NCBI GenBank assembly: GCA_964035795.1
Contig: OZ038321.1
Location: forward strand, 18,541,209 to 18,605,208
Length of the DNA: 64,000 bases
From: Pterobdella sp. o SKG-2022
Lineage: Eukaryota; Annelida; Clitellata; Hirudinida; Piscicolidae
Direction of reading: 5' to 3'
Shown: positions 19,593 through 31,028 of the stretch, one piece after another
Layout: every line of letters starts with the position of its first letter
Position numbering within the stretch: position 1 is the first letter of the stretch
Notes under the pieces: generated by a model
Databases searched by the model: none
Told to the model about the DNA's origin: nothing
What the model saw: only the letters and a program-made list of their open reading frames with translations
Made by a program: the position numbers and the translations under genes

Positions 19593-19847
19593 AATACGTT
19601 TAAAATTCAAAACAAGACACCAAGTAGCAAGCGGGGAGCAGTTGGTGCATCAAAAGGTTGTCACACGAGCGTAGATCTGTCGCACCCACAAAGCCTCATC
19701 AACAACCGATCGCATTTAATATATTACAGCGCTTGTAAAGGATTCATGAAGAATTACAATCATCAGCAAACACAAGTTATTGCATGTAGACAGTATCTCA
19801 AGAAGCCCAACATAGCACCCAATGGAGCAGGAATAAATAAAGTCTGA
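19593..19847 (+). other. Open 84-codon coding-like segment without an initiating ATG
   Basis: Between TGA 19590-19592 and TGA 19845-19847 one frame stays open for 84 codons. It has balanced amino-acid use (SKRGAVGASKGCHTSVDLSH, later NNRSHLIYYSACKGFMKNYN) and base composition much richer in G+C than its flanks. The first Met is about halfway along. It may be an internal or terminal exon or a processed-gene relic. No domain can be named. Confidence 0.35.
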
Positions 19848-21002
19848 GAAAACTAAACGGACGATATATGCAAGAAAACGAATGATTGCCTGAAGTTAAA
19901 AATTCAAAGATATTCCATTTTGAAGCATCTGCTGCTGTACGAAGTTAAAAAAAAATATTCTTTTGCAAATGATCATCTATTAAGCAATAAAATGAAAAAA
20001 GTTAGGATAACCAAAGTTGGTAATTTTTTTTCTGTTTTTAAAACTTTGAGAATAATGAAACTGAATAATTTGATAAATTGAGAAATAATGAATGCATTTG
20101 TATTTCATAAGTTCAAAACTGCATGCACCGGCTTTGAACAATTTCTATTTTCAAATAGATTCTGATTTTAGAAGGTATACTAAAACCCATTAGTATTGTA
20201 ATCGGAAAAAAGAAATTTGATATCATTTTGAAAACATTCTTTCTTGTAAGAATAGCAGGTGAATTGTGCCCAGAGAATATCATTGTGTTATTTAATTTGT
20301 ATTTCTTACGGTCAGTAAGAACAATGTATAGATATTGCTGTTGCTATGAAAGTATTTAAGAATTCCACTTGTTTCTATATATCCTCAAAGAAATACGTTA
20401 AAGAAGGTCTTTATAGTTCCCAAGATACAAACTTATAGACAATAATGAAAAGAAAAAACAAAAAAATAGGAAAGAGTGGAAATAGATTGAAAAATAAATG
20501 AGCAAAAAAAAAGCTTGAACAAAAAAAAGTAATTTATAGTAGAATGATCACTTATTTGGTCTTCTCTTGTGAATGCAAAAATACTCCTTTTGATAACTTG
20601 CCCAAATATTTATTTGACATTGAGAGAATTGAATTTTTATTGAAGATTTCAAGTAAATTTAATTTAAAAAATGTGATCATTCAACGATTGATTAATACAA
20701 AATTTTTTATTTTGTTGGAAAAAATCATTCAGAATTAAGAGGGAAACTTGAAAAACATCAATAAAATAAATAAAATTAGAATTTTTAAACTTTTCATAAT
20801 TTTTCAAAGTTTTTCTAAACGTTTTGTTATAACAATTGATTTGAACTTGCAAAAAATTAAGTGCAAAAATTTTACATTTTGGAAATTATTTTCATTATTT
20901 TTACGAAGAATTTTCACTTATTTCTAAAATTTAATTTTCAAAACTAAAATATTTTAAAATAAATACTTTTCAAAAACATCTCACGTATTTAGTGTATAAA
21001 AA
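19848..21002. other. AT-rich intergenic stretch
   Basis: Nothing supported. The 64-aa frame at 20544-20738 (Lys/Ile/Leu/Phe-rich) looks like a chance product of AT-rich DNA. Confidence 0.45.
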
Positions 21003-21180
21003 ATAAACTTTAAAAATATCAATTGAGGATTTATACATTTATTTAAAATAAAAGCTATAATTTTCGATAAGCATAGCCTCATAGCTAACGTTTTATGATA
21101 AGACTATACTTATCGAAAACCACAGCTTTTCATTCAAATAAATGTATGAATCTTCAATTGATGTTTTTGAAGTTAATATA
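21003..21180. repeat. Foldback MITE-like element
   Basis: Left arm elements aaaaatatcaattgagga, ttatacatttattt and ttttcgataagcatag are mirrored by ctatacttatcgaaaa, aaataaatgtatgaat and cttcaattgatgttttt on the right. The arms are about 75 bp with mismatches, around a central region near 21085. The terminal segment (aaataaatgtatgaatc, then tcaattgatgttttt) reappears at 28700-28745, so this is a dispersed family. Confidence 0.7.
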
Positions 21181-22980
21181 CATAGTCTTTGGAATGTGGT
21201 TTTATACTTTCCTTCGTGATTCAGAGACTAAATAATTTGGATTAAAAAAGTCAAAAAAGAAAAAATGGAACTTGGAAAAAAAAGTTGTTGAATGAACAAT
21301 CGTGCAAGAAAAAAAGAAGTTTCAATTTTTCTGTTAACCGAACCGACCTACCTGGTTTGCCCAAATAAAAAGAAAAGATCAATTGAAGATATCAACTGTA
21401 TTAAGGTACTACGTTTTGGATGTTTGATTTGATATAATTTTGAATTATGATTTGATATTGGTCGAAAAACAAAAAATAATTTTTTTACTCATCTATTCAC
21501 ATCTATATATCAAGTCTCTCACATAAATTGGACATTCTGGAGAGGTGCTTAGAGAAACTAATATGTTTATGAAAAAATCATAATTATAAAATTATAATAA
21601 TAAAAATTATAATAAACATAGTTTTTTAGTCCCAACAAATAGCAAATAAATAAATGAATGAACAAAGGAATAAATGTCATTCTATAATTTTATAACTGTT
21701 TTCATGTTGTAGTCAAAAATTAGAAAAACTACATAAAAATATAAAAAATATAAGTTCACTTTGGGACAAAACACCACAAAACTTGAAAAAGACTCTCTAA
21801 GGTTTCAGGACTTTTATTATGCAAACATTTGTCTGAAGTTCAACGTAGTTCTAAAGAAGAATTTAACCAAACGTGACAAAAAACATTTTCAAGAGTTAAC
21901 TAATGATTCTCAGTACTAATCATCGGCATATTACTCTCATATGAGAAAAAATCAATCACTGCTATGAGGTAATTTTTCTCATTGTTGTTCAGTAATTGCC
22001 ACAAATCACAGTCACTTTGTTGTTTTCCATTGATTAGTGTTCCTTGCGAAAAAAAAGCTGTTTTAGCATTTTTTAGCTCAAAATTTTCATGCGGGAAACA
22101 TACTGGAACTATTCAAATGTTAAATATTTTTTATAAATAACGACATTTATTTATGTAAAAATATGGATAAATTTTTTTTAGAAATATTGCAACAATACGA
22201 GTAGTAAATTGTGAGTTTAGCATTATTTTCACAATATATATTTTTTTATTCATAGTGTACTTATTCGACAATTCAAAAGATGCGACTCATAGTGATAAGA
22301 ACGTGTCAAAGAAGAGCTTTGAGTTTTTAAACTATAAACTATGAGCATTTAGAATATTTTTCCAATTGAGTTCTTTGAAAAGTTTCTGAAAATAGAAGAT
22401 ATGATCGGAAAAAGTTTAAAATTATAAATAGTTTGATACATTAAAAAAATTAATCAAGATTGTAAAAATATATCCCAAAAGTTTATTAAATATGTGGTTA
22501 TCGAACATTGATGGAAAATTGAAAAGTTGTAGAGAAGCAAGCCATAAATATTTTAGTTGTCATATTTCATGATGACTATAAAACCCAAAAGTCCAATTTG
22601 TCAATTAAAAAAAAAAAAGTCATGAAGGATTTTTTCAGAGATTTTCATCGAAAAAGTATATAATGTACCGAGAAATTATTAAAAATTGACTTAACCTTAT
22701 ATATTCCAATAGCTTAAATTATAAATTTTATGATCTTAATTATGTGTTGTGAAATGCCATAAAATTATAATGGAAAAAGTTTTTTCAATTAGAATATTTC
22801 AGTAGAAATTTTATTTTATAAAAATATTTTTATTCACCACTTAATAAAAAAATTTTGGTGAAAAACTTTAGAAACAATCATTTTTATTGAATATCTATTC
22901 ATTACCATAAGCAACTCATTTATTTCACATATTTGCTAAATAATTTGGAACAATAATTACGCTTTTCAGTTTAAATTTCA
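21181..22980. other. AT-rich intergenic stretch
   Basis: No gene, exon or element recognised; poly-A and poly-T rich sequence throughout. Confidence 0.45.
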
Positions 22981-23257
22981 TTGGCTCATTGCCTGCATTC
23001 TCAAGCTTAGTCAACCTGTTTATTTGAATAATTTTCTCCATATCAGACAAATCCATCAACCACTCAGGTCTTTATATTTTGGTTTTCAGCTACATCAGTC
23101 TAGTCTCCTCGAGCTTGTTCTAAAGTCTCTCCCCTCCATCAAGTCACACGCTTGTGCAACTCTATCTTTCACACTTACACATAGCTTTTTTCTAAAAGAT
23201 TCCGCTAACTTTTGTGAACTTAAACTTTTTTACTCATCATTCGTAACAACTTTTTAA
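22981..23257 (+). mobile_element. Degraded 3' end of a CR1/L2-like LINE
   Basis: The + strand frame reads RQIHQPLRSLYFGFQLHQS, the same block found at 16.9-17.1 kb (RHTRQPLRSLHSGLQLHQP) and at 47.6 kb (RRTNQPPRSLHSGLQLQQP), all on the LINE sense strand. The upstream DNA (gcctgcattctcaagctta) also matches those copies. The APRLWNSLP region is damaged by indels (see KSLPSIKSHACATLS), so this is the oldest of the three copies. Confidence 0.7.
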
Positions 23258-25290
23258 CAAATTTGAAGCAAATTTTGCTTGTAAATTTCACGTTTTATGA
23301 ATCTTGTAGTAATAGTTTGATAGGATGTCACTTAAAATTTTGAACAATTACTTATTAGCAATTCAGAGAAAAATGACAAATAGTTGAAAAAATTTTACTT
23401 CATTTTATAATATTTTATGATTCTGAGTATAAAAAGTTTCAAAAGTTTGATATAAAATAACCTTTTCTACACCGACACATTTTGTAACGTTTAGGGTGTC
23501 TGACAACCAAATAAAAAATAGTACTTCATTAGCAAAGTAATCTTAATAATTGTAGCTCTAGCAAATATTTTATACATTTCTCTACCTTGAAAGGCAGTGA
23601 TAAATAAGTTAAGGTCCGCATGAATAGCATACACAAGAATAAAATGATGAAACTCTCAGCACTTATGGACATTTTTGGGGGAGATACTGTTACATTCAGT
23701 TAGTTGACAAAAAATCAAGAGAATCGTGGTGAAAACAACTTTTTTTGTATAAAGGATGAATTGAAATTAAAAGCTTCGTAAAGTATAACTGTAAGAAATG
23801 ATAAAGTGAAAAAGAAAGCATTTTGTAGTCAGCGTCAATTTGAATATGAGAGCTTTGAGAAGTGAAAAAATCCAGAAAAACATTTAAAAGAAGTAAAAGT
23901 TCAAAAATAGTTTCAGCTTTTAAATAAAATGTAATTTAATTAAAAAGCACTTTTTGTATTAGAGTGACTGAAGCTATTTTGTATTTTTTCAAGAAGGCGA
24001 ATTTAGCAGCATGTTAGTTAGGAGTGAGGCACATCGTTTACTTTTTGTTAGAAAAATACAATGAACTTTTGAAACGAGTTACTTGAATTTTGAAATTTTT
24101 TTATGACTTTGAAGATTAAAAAATGAATTAATTTTATTTTAATAAAAGGGCTTTCAATAATTCAAAACTTGAAGCAAAAACCAAGTTTTTTCATTATTTT
24201 CACGTTTGAGGGCAGTTTCGCTACAACGTCCAAAAACTTCATTTAACTATAAAAACCATTTCAAATGAATTTCAACACTCATAAACTTGAAAATTTGTTT
24301 GAATATTTTAAATTAACTTAATAAAAAATTATAAAAATGTATTTTTAAAAACGTACTCTTTCTTATTATTTTGAGTTGTTTGAGTAATATAATGATGATA
24401 TTTAGGGACTTTTGAAACAACATGAATGTTTAGAAAACATTTCAAAAACTTTTCCATTCCTCTCATCCAAATATCTAAAACCGTTGACTTCATTAGTGTA
24501 TTAGTAACTTCTATTAGAGTAATCCTCAAAGAATAAAATGGTGATACTTTTTATAGGTCTATCCTACATTATTAAATGACTTATGTATACATAAAGAGTG
24601 TTTAGAAAGGTAACATGGTATAATACAACTTGATAATAATATCTAAAACGATATAAGATGTACTAAAAACCATAACTTTAAATAATGTGACTCACAATTT
24701 ATTTTGTCCAAAAATCGCTTTTTTGAGCCATTGTTATTAATATATGCTTCAAAAAAACTTATTGCATATTTTATTTGATTTCACCTTCAATGAAAACTTA
24801 TATTCGTTGGGGTTTTAACCTAGGTTGAAATCTCAGTATTATATATAAAAATCATCTTACAAATAAACATTTCGAAAAAAAATTATTTCACTATATTCTC
24901 TTGAAGTTTACTTTTAAGTCGGATTTTAAGGTAAGTTAGTTTTTATAGAAAGCTCAGTGTTTCAAAACGAGAAATAATTTTTCATTTTCGAAATAAATTT
25001 ATAAATATTTTATATAATATAATTAACAAAAGTTCTAGAAATTTTTATAAATATGTCAAAAGGTTTTTTCGGTAACACTACACACGAAATGCTGCGTCGA
25101 ATAAATAACGCCGACCTGCAATAAAGAACCAGAGCAAAACTATCTTACGAAAGTGCTGCAAAAACAAACAGGAATTAGAATTTTCAAAATACATAGTCTG
25201 GAATGAACAAAAGCATGAACTATTATAAAAATCAGTAAATATTTTTGAACTATTTGTATTAAGTAAATAACTAAGTAAGTCGACCATTTG
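23258..25290. other. AT-rich intergenic stretch
   Basis: No supported gene. A 22-codon frame beginning at an ATG near 23620 (KLSALMDIFGGDTVTFS) is the only protein-like patch and is too short to call. Confidence 0.45.
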
Positions 25291-25356
25291 GTCGCCCACA
25301 ACTGGGGTTTCAGTTGAGCAATTGATTGGTTTCACAGGGAGCTATTTCATGTGGAC
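25291..25356 (-). mobile_element. SINE tail fragment (same family as 55752-55897)
   Basis: The block containing actggggtttcagttgagca and attgattggtttcacaggga, ending atttcatgtggac, aligns with tctggggttttggttgcaca, attgattggttccacgggcc and acttcatatggac in the SINE at 55.8 kb. The tRNA-like head is not recognisable here. Orientation is inferred from the intact copy. Confidence 0.6.
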
Positions 25357-25366
25357 AATATATTAA

Positions 25367-25590
25367 ACGTGGAATAAAAGGCAATTTGACACTCAACAGA
25401 TCATAAGCTTCATCGAAGACCAAATGGGTGTGTAGACAGACAAAGATTGTAACTGTGCGATGGATTGAATGGCATAAATGGACTCACATCACGTTTGTAT
25501 GATGGATTGCTGGGATTGAAGGAGTATTCAACGAGTCATCTGTCGAAATTAGAAGCTAATGCATACTCTCGTTTGGAATTATTTCTTTAA
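25367..25590 (+). pseudogene. Coding-like relic of unknown origin, two frames
   Basis: Two adjacent short frames have ordinary protein composition: 25367-25435 (NKRQFDTQQIISFIEDQMGV, then TAG) and 25453-25590 (DGLNGINGLTSRLYDGLLGL, then KEYSTSHLSKLEANAYSRLE, then TAA). They are in different frames and separated by stops, as in a frameshifted gene or transposon remnant. Unspliced exons are an alternative, but I see no convincing acceptor. No family recognised. Confidence 0.3.
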
Positions 25591-28463
25591 TTTTCTTCCA
25601 CTTTGTTTGAAATTAAACTTTGTTCGAATCTATGTTATATAATTCTAGAAATAATTGTTTGAAAAAAAATTTCAACAAAAAACTTTTAAATGAGAACAAT
25701 TTCAAAATAAAACCTGTAAAACATTGGAAAAGTTGTACAAACGAGACGTCGAATGAAAGTTAATTAAGAAGTTTCACTTGAAAATATAGATTATCACAAT
25801 CTAGTCAATATTCTATTAATTTTCCTACAAAATCGATCTAGAAAATAATTGAAATGACTGCAAAAAAGCAAAAAAACTTAATAACAAACACTGGATGTAT
25901 TGTATTGTTAATTCGTGGCGAAACGAGATTTTTGTAACTGTTTATAATGATTGCTACCTTAAAATAATTGAAATCTTTTCAAAAATTGAGTTTTAATGAA
26001 CTTTGAAAATCCTCAGTTTTTCCAACCATAATGTTTTTTTATAAAGAAATATATTTGCAATTTTTTGGAGTATTTCTTGAGTGTTAAGCGGATTCTTTTG
26101 TGTGAAATATTTTGACTTGCAAGATAATCATAAATCGAAAAACTATTTTTGAATACTTAGAAGAAAATATAAAACTAGAGAATGCTTCGTGCCATCATTA
26201 TTTGGATATTTGCAAAAATTAAATTTTGAGAAAAACTTCTGAAAACATTCCAACAGTTTATTATAAAATCAATAAAATAACATTTAAGTTTTCACAAAAG
26301 TAGGAGTTTTTTTTAAACATTCTTTTAAAGAAAAAGCTATAATTTTGGAACTTATAAACTGAAACTTTAAAATGGCTGAAAGGCATAAGTCATAATCACC
26401 AAAATTTATGTGAACTATCCTTCCTTCAATGAAAACCACCATCGTTTTACATTATTCAGTGAAAAAAAAACCTAATTTGATGTTATATAATGCAGTTCAA
26501 AACATTTCAGGCTACAAACTGGGTTTGCTCAATTAAAGTGAAATATTTAGCATTTGAGATTTATAAACTCAATGCAAGTGCGAACCTGATCAAAAACCAC
26601 GGCAATGCAAACAAGTTTTTAAATAACCTTCAAAGAATTCAGTGATGTAAAAAAACAGTTATTGCTAAATAATTGTTGTGAGGGCATAAGTATAGAAAAT
26701 TGTAGCTGCTTTTATTCGAATAAGCATAGTTAAAGCCTTTTATTGAGTTAAAGTTTGGTAGTAAAACTTTGTAAATATAACATTAAAAAGTATTTGATAT
26801 TTAGGTAAAATTTTTTTTTATATTGAGTGTTTTCTTATGTAAAAATTCTAATTTGCTTCTTCAGGTTAGTTTACTTGAAAAAAAATATTGAAAAATTTAA
26901 AAAAAAATGAGTAAAACTCAATTTTTGAAAAATTTTTTAATGTATGAATAAAAAATAAAACTGAACTTATTAATTAACACAACAATTTGCATTTAGAATT
27001 GTTTCCCTGTGAAACTAGTTTCATTTAGAAGTTGCATGATGAAAATTTTTTTCAAAATTTTTCAGGTTTTCAAGCACTTTTTAAAGACAACTATTCGAAC
27101 AAAATATATTTCCAAAATATTGAAATTCTAACAGCCAATAACCACAGAATGATTTTTAAACATAATTGAATTTTTTGAAAAAAATTAATGATAATTTGAA
27201 AATGAACTCACTGATCAAAAGCGTTCATTTTTCATATTATTAATCTTTATTAATCCTATCCTTAAAAAAAGGATAGTTTTCAATTAACCAGTGAAATTTA
27301 TGTGAACACTTTAATTTTTTGTGTCATAAAGCAACCACTATGATGCCGATGTGTCTCTTTTCTACTGTTTTGATGGTATTTTACCGAAGATTTTTTCAGG
27401 TTTCATACCACATTACGGTAATAGCCTTTCTGTAGTTACCTTAGATTTTTATACCACATGACGTGAACTGTTTTACAAGACCAACTTACCAGCATCTCGC
27501 TGTGGTTTTCAATAATCCATCTATATTACAACAACGTGTACATTAGGCATGGTGAATAGACTCATTAGAGATGATGTGGGTTCTAAACAGACTTCTAGTG
27601 TGTGTTTTAGCGTAGAATACTATCGGATTAGCCTTTCAACAAATTTTCAAACAAATTTTTGTTATTATCTTCATTCTAAAGCGCCAGAATTTGAAATTTC
27701 CCAATACAATACAGTTATTTCACTGAATGTATGTGCTATTTAAAATATAATGTGAGTTTATTGAAAAAGATTAATGAAGATTGAATGAATTTTTTAAGTT
27801 TGTCCAAAAGTTTATGATGCTTTCAAATTCAAACAGTACATTCATAAAACAGATCAAAACACAAAAGATGGCTCGTTTCCATGGTGATCTAGAAAAGGTT
27901 CGGAAACTCAATGACTTGTAGCTTGTTATAAATGTTTTTGAAACTATTATTTGGAAAGTGTATAAACTTTAAATCAACTTTTTTCAAAAAAGATATAAAT
28001 TTATTTATTTACGATTTCAATTTTTCAGATAAAGAAAGTTAATTTTGTTAATGACACAAAAGGAAATTACATAAAATCACAAGTGTATCTATTTAAGAAA
28101 TAATGAAAACATACTGGACTGTTACAACTTGAAAATAAAATCATAAGTTGTATATAAACTTTCAAAAGTCATCTTTTAAAAATTAAAATATTTATTTCTC
28201 GTGAAAATATTGCAAGACGGGACACGATACATGCATATAACACACACATGCCAGGATATAATGACCCTCTGGTTGCCTTCAATAAGCTAAAACGAGGCAG
28301 AGTTTTTGAAGCCAAATTCGAAGTTTGCTATTTTTTGCTTAAACGGAAACTTAATTTTAGATTGAATTTGAAAAAATATTGAGAGTTTGACTGTACGTAT
28401 TTCTCTTATAAGACCCGTATAGCTGTTTAATTCTAGTGTTATGTGGTTTAAAATTTGAAGTAT
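25591..28463. other. AT-rich intergenic stretch
   Basis: No supported gene. A more complex patch at 27330-27560 contains two related motifs (cataccacattacggta and tataccacatgacgtga) but no sustained frame beyond a 64-codon one at 27549-27743 with no similarity I recognise. Confidence 0.45.
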
Positions 28464-28745
28464 AAAAGTAAAGAAAACAATCACAAAGTATTTATTAAAT
28501 GACACAAAGCTCTTCGTAAAGCTAACCTACATCATCACTTGATAATGTAAGCTAGCCTTACGAAAAGCTTCGTGTCATTTAATAAATACTTTGTGTTTGT
28601 TGTTCTTACTTTTAGATTCAGGCTATTATACCTCAATTTGAAATATCTTTTCAGAGACATCTTATGCATGTTTTGTATAGCAAAAAGAGTTTGAAAATTT
28701 ATTTTAATAAATGTATGAATCCTCAATTGATGTTTTTAAAGTTCA
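28464..28745. repeat. Foldback MITE-like element plus a second element end
   Basis: Strong inverted repeat 28464-28613: aaaagtaaagaaaacaatca, caaagtatttattaaatgac, then cttcgtaaagctaac is mirrored by gccttacgaaaagcttcg, gtcatttaataaatactttg and tgttcttactttta. Arms are about 60 bp. The core cttgataatgtaagctagcc plus ttacgaaaagctt is shared with 13.1 and 47.1 kb. At 28700-28745 the end sequence of the 21.0-kb element (aaatgtatgaatcctcaatt) appears, suggesting nested or related insertions. Confidence 0.65.
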
Positions 28746-30757
28746 ATTTGAAGTATATATTTTTTACAACCAAATGTTTTTACTTAATGTAAAATTTATG
28801 TTTTGAATTGAATCTAATGTTGATAAATAATTTAATTTCAAAAATCACTAAATTAATATTTTGCACAGAGATTCATATTATCAAGTACAAATTTTAGTTT
28901 AATCGCATGAGATCAATAATGATAAATAAATATTCCTTTTTCAAAGAAGATTTAATTGATCGAAGTTCAATTTTTAATCTGATAAAATCAATCAGTTAAA
29001 CTGTGCTTGAGAATGCAGTTATCTCATTAGTTTTATTTTTTCAAAACACAATTAACTTTACAAATCTCTTTGGTAGTAGTTAATAAAAGATGCCAACTTT
29101 TTTCACATTTACATATATGTTTCGGCATTGCATAGCTATCATCTTTCAAGTTTAGTGAATTAATTTTTAAACGTATTTTATGGAAGAAACTATGAAGAGA
29201 AAGTTGGTTCTTACAGTGGTGAAGAAAGTCTATTTGCAACTGTGTATTGAGAATTTTTGATATGCCTATAGTTTTTTTTATTTGAATCTGACACATTCAT
29301 TAAAATGTTCAAATTTTTGTAAAAGTTTTAAAAATCATTTTGAAGAATTTTTTAAGAATTTATTTATGCTTGTGGTTTGAAAATTTCCTAATACTTTGTT
29401 CGAATTTAAATAACTGATTATTAAATGTTAACTAAAATCTGCTGTAGTTTACCAAGTCATTTCCGTGAAAAAAAAATAGATTTAAAGCCCGCAATTTTTA
29501 TATTGAAATTTAATTTGCTGATTTGATAATATTAAAATATTCTAAAATATTCATTAAATATTCAAATCATAGAAAAGTCTAATTTAAATGCAGTTCTCAA
29601 CTTAATTAAAAAAAGTGGAAAACTAAAAAAACTTTTTTAGTTTTTCAATGCATTTCGATATTTAATATAGTAAAAAAATAAGCTGAAATTTATCAATTTG
29701 TATAGTATTCTACTACATGGTCTAAAAAGTTTACAGGCTGCTGGTTTTTTACCTTTTTTGAATTTTTTAAAAATTTTATAAGCCTTAGAGTTTTTTTTAA
29801 AAATCTTATCAAATTCAAAAATTTTTATAAAATGGAATAACATGGTTTTTAGTTGAAATGGCTGATCAAAAAAGCACCAAAAATAAAGCAAATCATATTG
29901 ATAAAAATAAAAATTGCAATAAATGTAAAATGAAAACTCACGATTTTTATTGAATTCCTTTATGATTTCCTTTTTTTGAGACAAATTGCTCAGAATGACT
30001 ATTCGATTCTTAATTCCGGCTTGGTTTCCATTAGAGGCCAAATAGAGTCATTTGTAACTCATCAAAATAGGCAAGACTATAAGAATATGTAAATACGACA
30101 CGCTTATGATATTTCTTATAACAAATTCAACAATGGTGGGTTACTTTTAATTCAACATTGAGTACTAAATGCTGTTTCTTCAAAATTTTGTCTTAAGATA
30201 TGTATACAACTTTTTGGAAGAGAATGAATGAAGTTTTTCTTTCCAAAAAAAGTAATTTTTAGACTTAGTTGTATTTAGCAAAAATCTAATTATAGTTTTT
30301 CAATCTTTTCTGTTATTTTTTAAATTAAGTTCAAAGATTTCATTCTGAATAACCATCAACAGAATGTATAAATGTATTGAAGCTATTTATATAACAGATT
30401 TAAATTTGTTAAATTATTTTTCAGATTTTATGACATATTTTTATCATTCCAAATGCTCTTTTTGAGAGTTTTTAAAAAAGTTTTTTGATAAGTTAATGAG
30501 GTCTGAAAAAATTAATTAAATTTCAGACCACATAAATATTTTACTGAAGTAAAATGCATGGATCGAAATTTATTTGTTTTATCGGTGTTTTCCATCTCTT
30601 AAATGTTAAAAGTTCCACAAAAAAATCAACTAAAAATTTAAATTTGATGAAAAATCATATTTAAAAATTAAGATGGAAGAATTTTGAACATAATTTTAAA
30701 ATTGATCTAAAATTTCTTTTTCACGCACAAACATCTTCAGCTGGCTAGTGTTGCAAG
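28746..30757. other. AT-rich intergenic stretch
   Basis: No supported gene. The minus-strand ORFs 29033-29296 and 29637-30041 are Lys/Phe/Asn/Ile-rich chance frames without domain features. Confidence 0.45.
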
Positions 30758-30795
30758 TATAAAACTGCTTCCATTGAACAAGGAAGCTCTCAGTT
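30758..30795 (+). promoter_or_regulatory. Core promoter of the Ig-domain gene (TATA box and initiator)
   Basis: TATAAAA at 30758-30764 is followed by TCAGTT at 30790-30795, a good arthropod-type initiator, with its A (30792) 34 bp after the first T of the TATA box. The block 30720-30800 is clearly GC-richer than its flanks. Transcription from here would give a 5' UTR of about 180 nt before the ATG at 30974. Confidence 0.5.
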
Positions 30796-30973
30796 CGAGT
30801 ATTCTCATAGTTTAAATTGAAAAAGTAAAATTTTGAAATATTTTAAAACATTTTATTTAAAATACAAAAAACTTAATTTTATCAAAACTGCAAATTTTTC
30901 AAAACTTTGATGTATTGACTTAAAAAATACTTCAGTATTTTTACAAAGTTGTATGAAATTTGTGGAATGAATC

Positions 30974-31028
30974 ATGAATATCAAATCAAAATTCAGATTT
31001 ATTGTCGTTCTTTTAATGACATTCAAAG
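30974..31028 (+). CDS. First coding exon (signal peptide) of the secreted Ig-domain gene
   Basis: ATG 30974 opens MNIKSKFRFIVVLLMTFK, a basic N-terminus followed by a hydrophobic core. It breaks after one base of the next codon at a strong donor (aaag|gtgagt). Signal-peptide exons ending in phase 1 are typical of Ig-superfamily genes. The next candidate exon (44176 or 44422) has a phase-1 acceptor. Either junction creates Ala as the next residue, a suitable signal-peptidase site. A consensus TATA/Inr lies 180-215 bp upstream. Assignment to the Ig gene 13 kb away is inference; intervening exons are possible. Confidence 0.55.

Noticed and set aside
19593..19847. CHCH-domain (CHCHD2-like) relic
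   Set aside because: There is a loose similarity around SACKGFMKNYN, but the CX9C spacing does not match.
27255..27280. Small perfect hairpin (ctatcc...ggatag) as a terminator
   Set aside because: Rho-independent terminators do not apply in a eukaryotic genome, and there is no gene beside it.
29637..30041. 134-aa minus-strand ORF
   Set aside because: Composition is Lys/Phe/Tyr/Ile driven by AT-rich DNA; no domain, splice or signal evidence.
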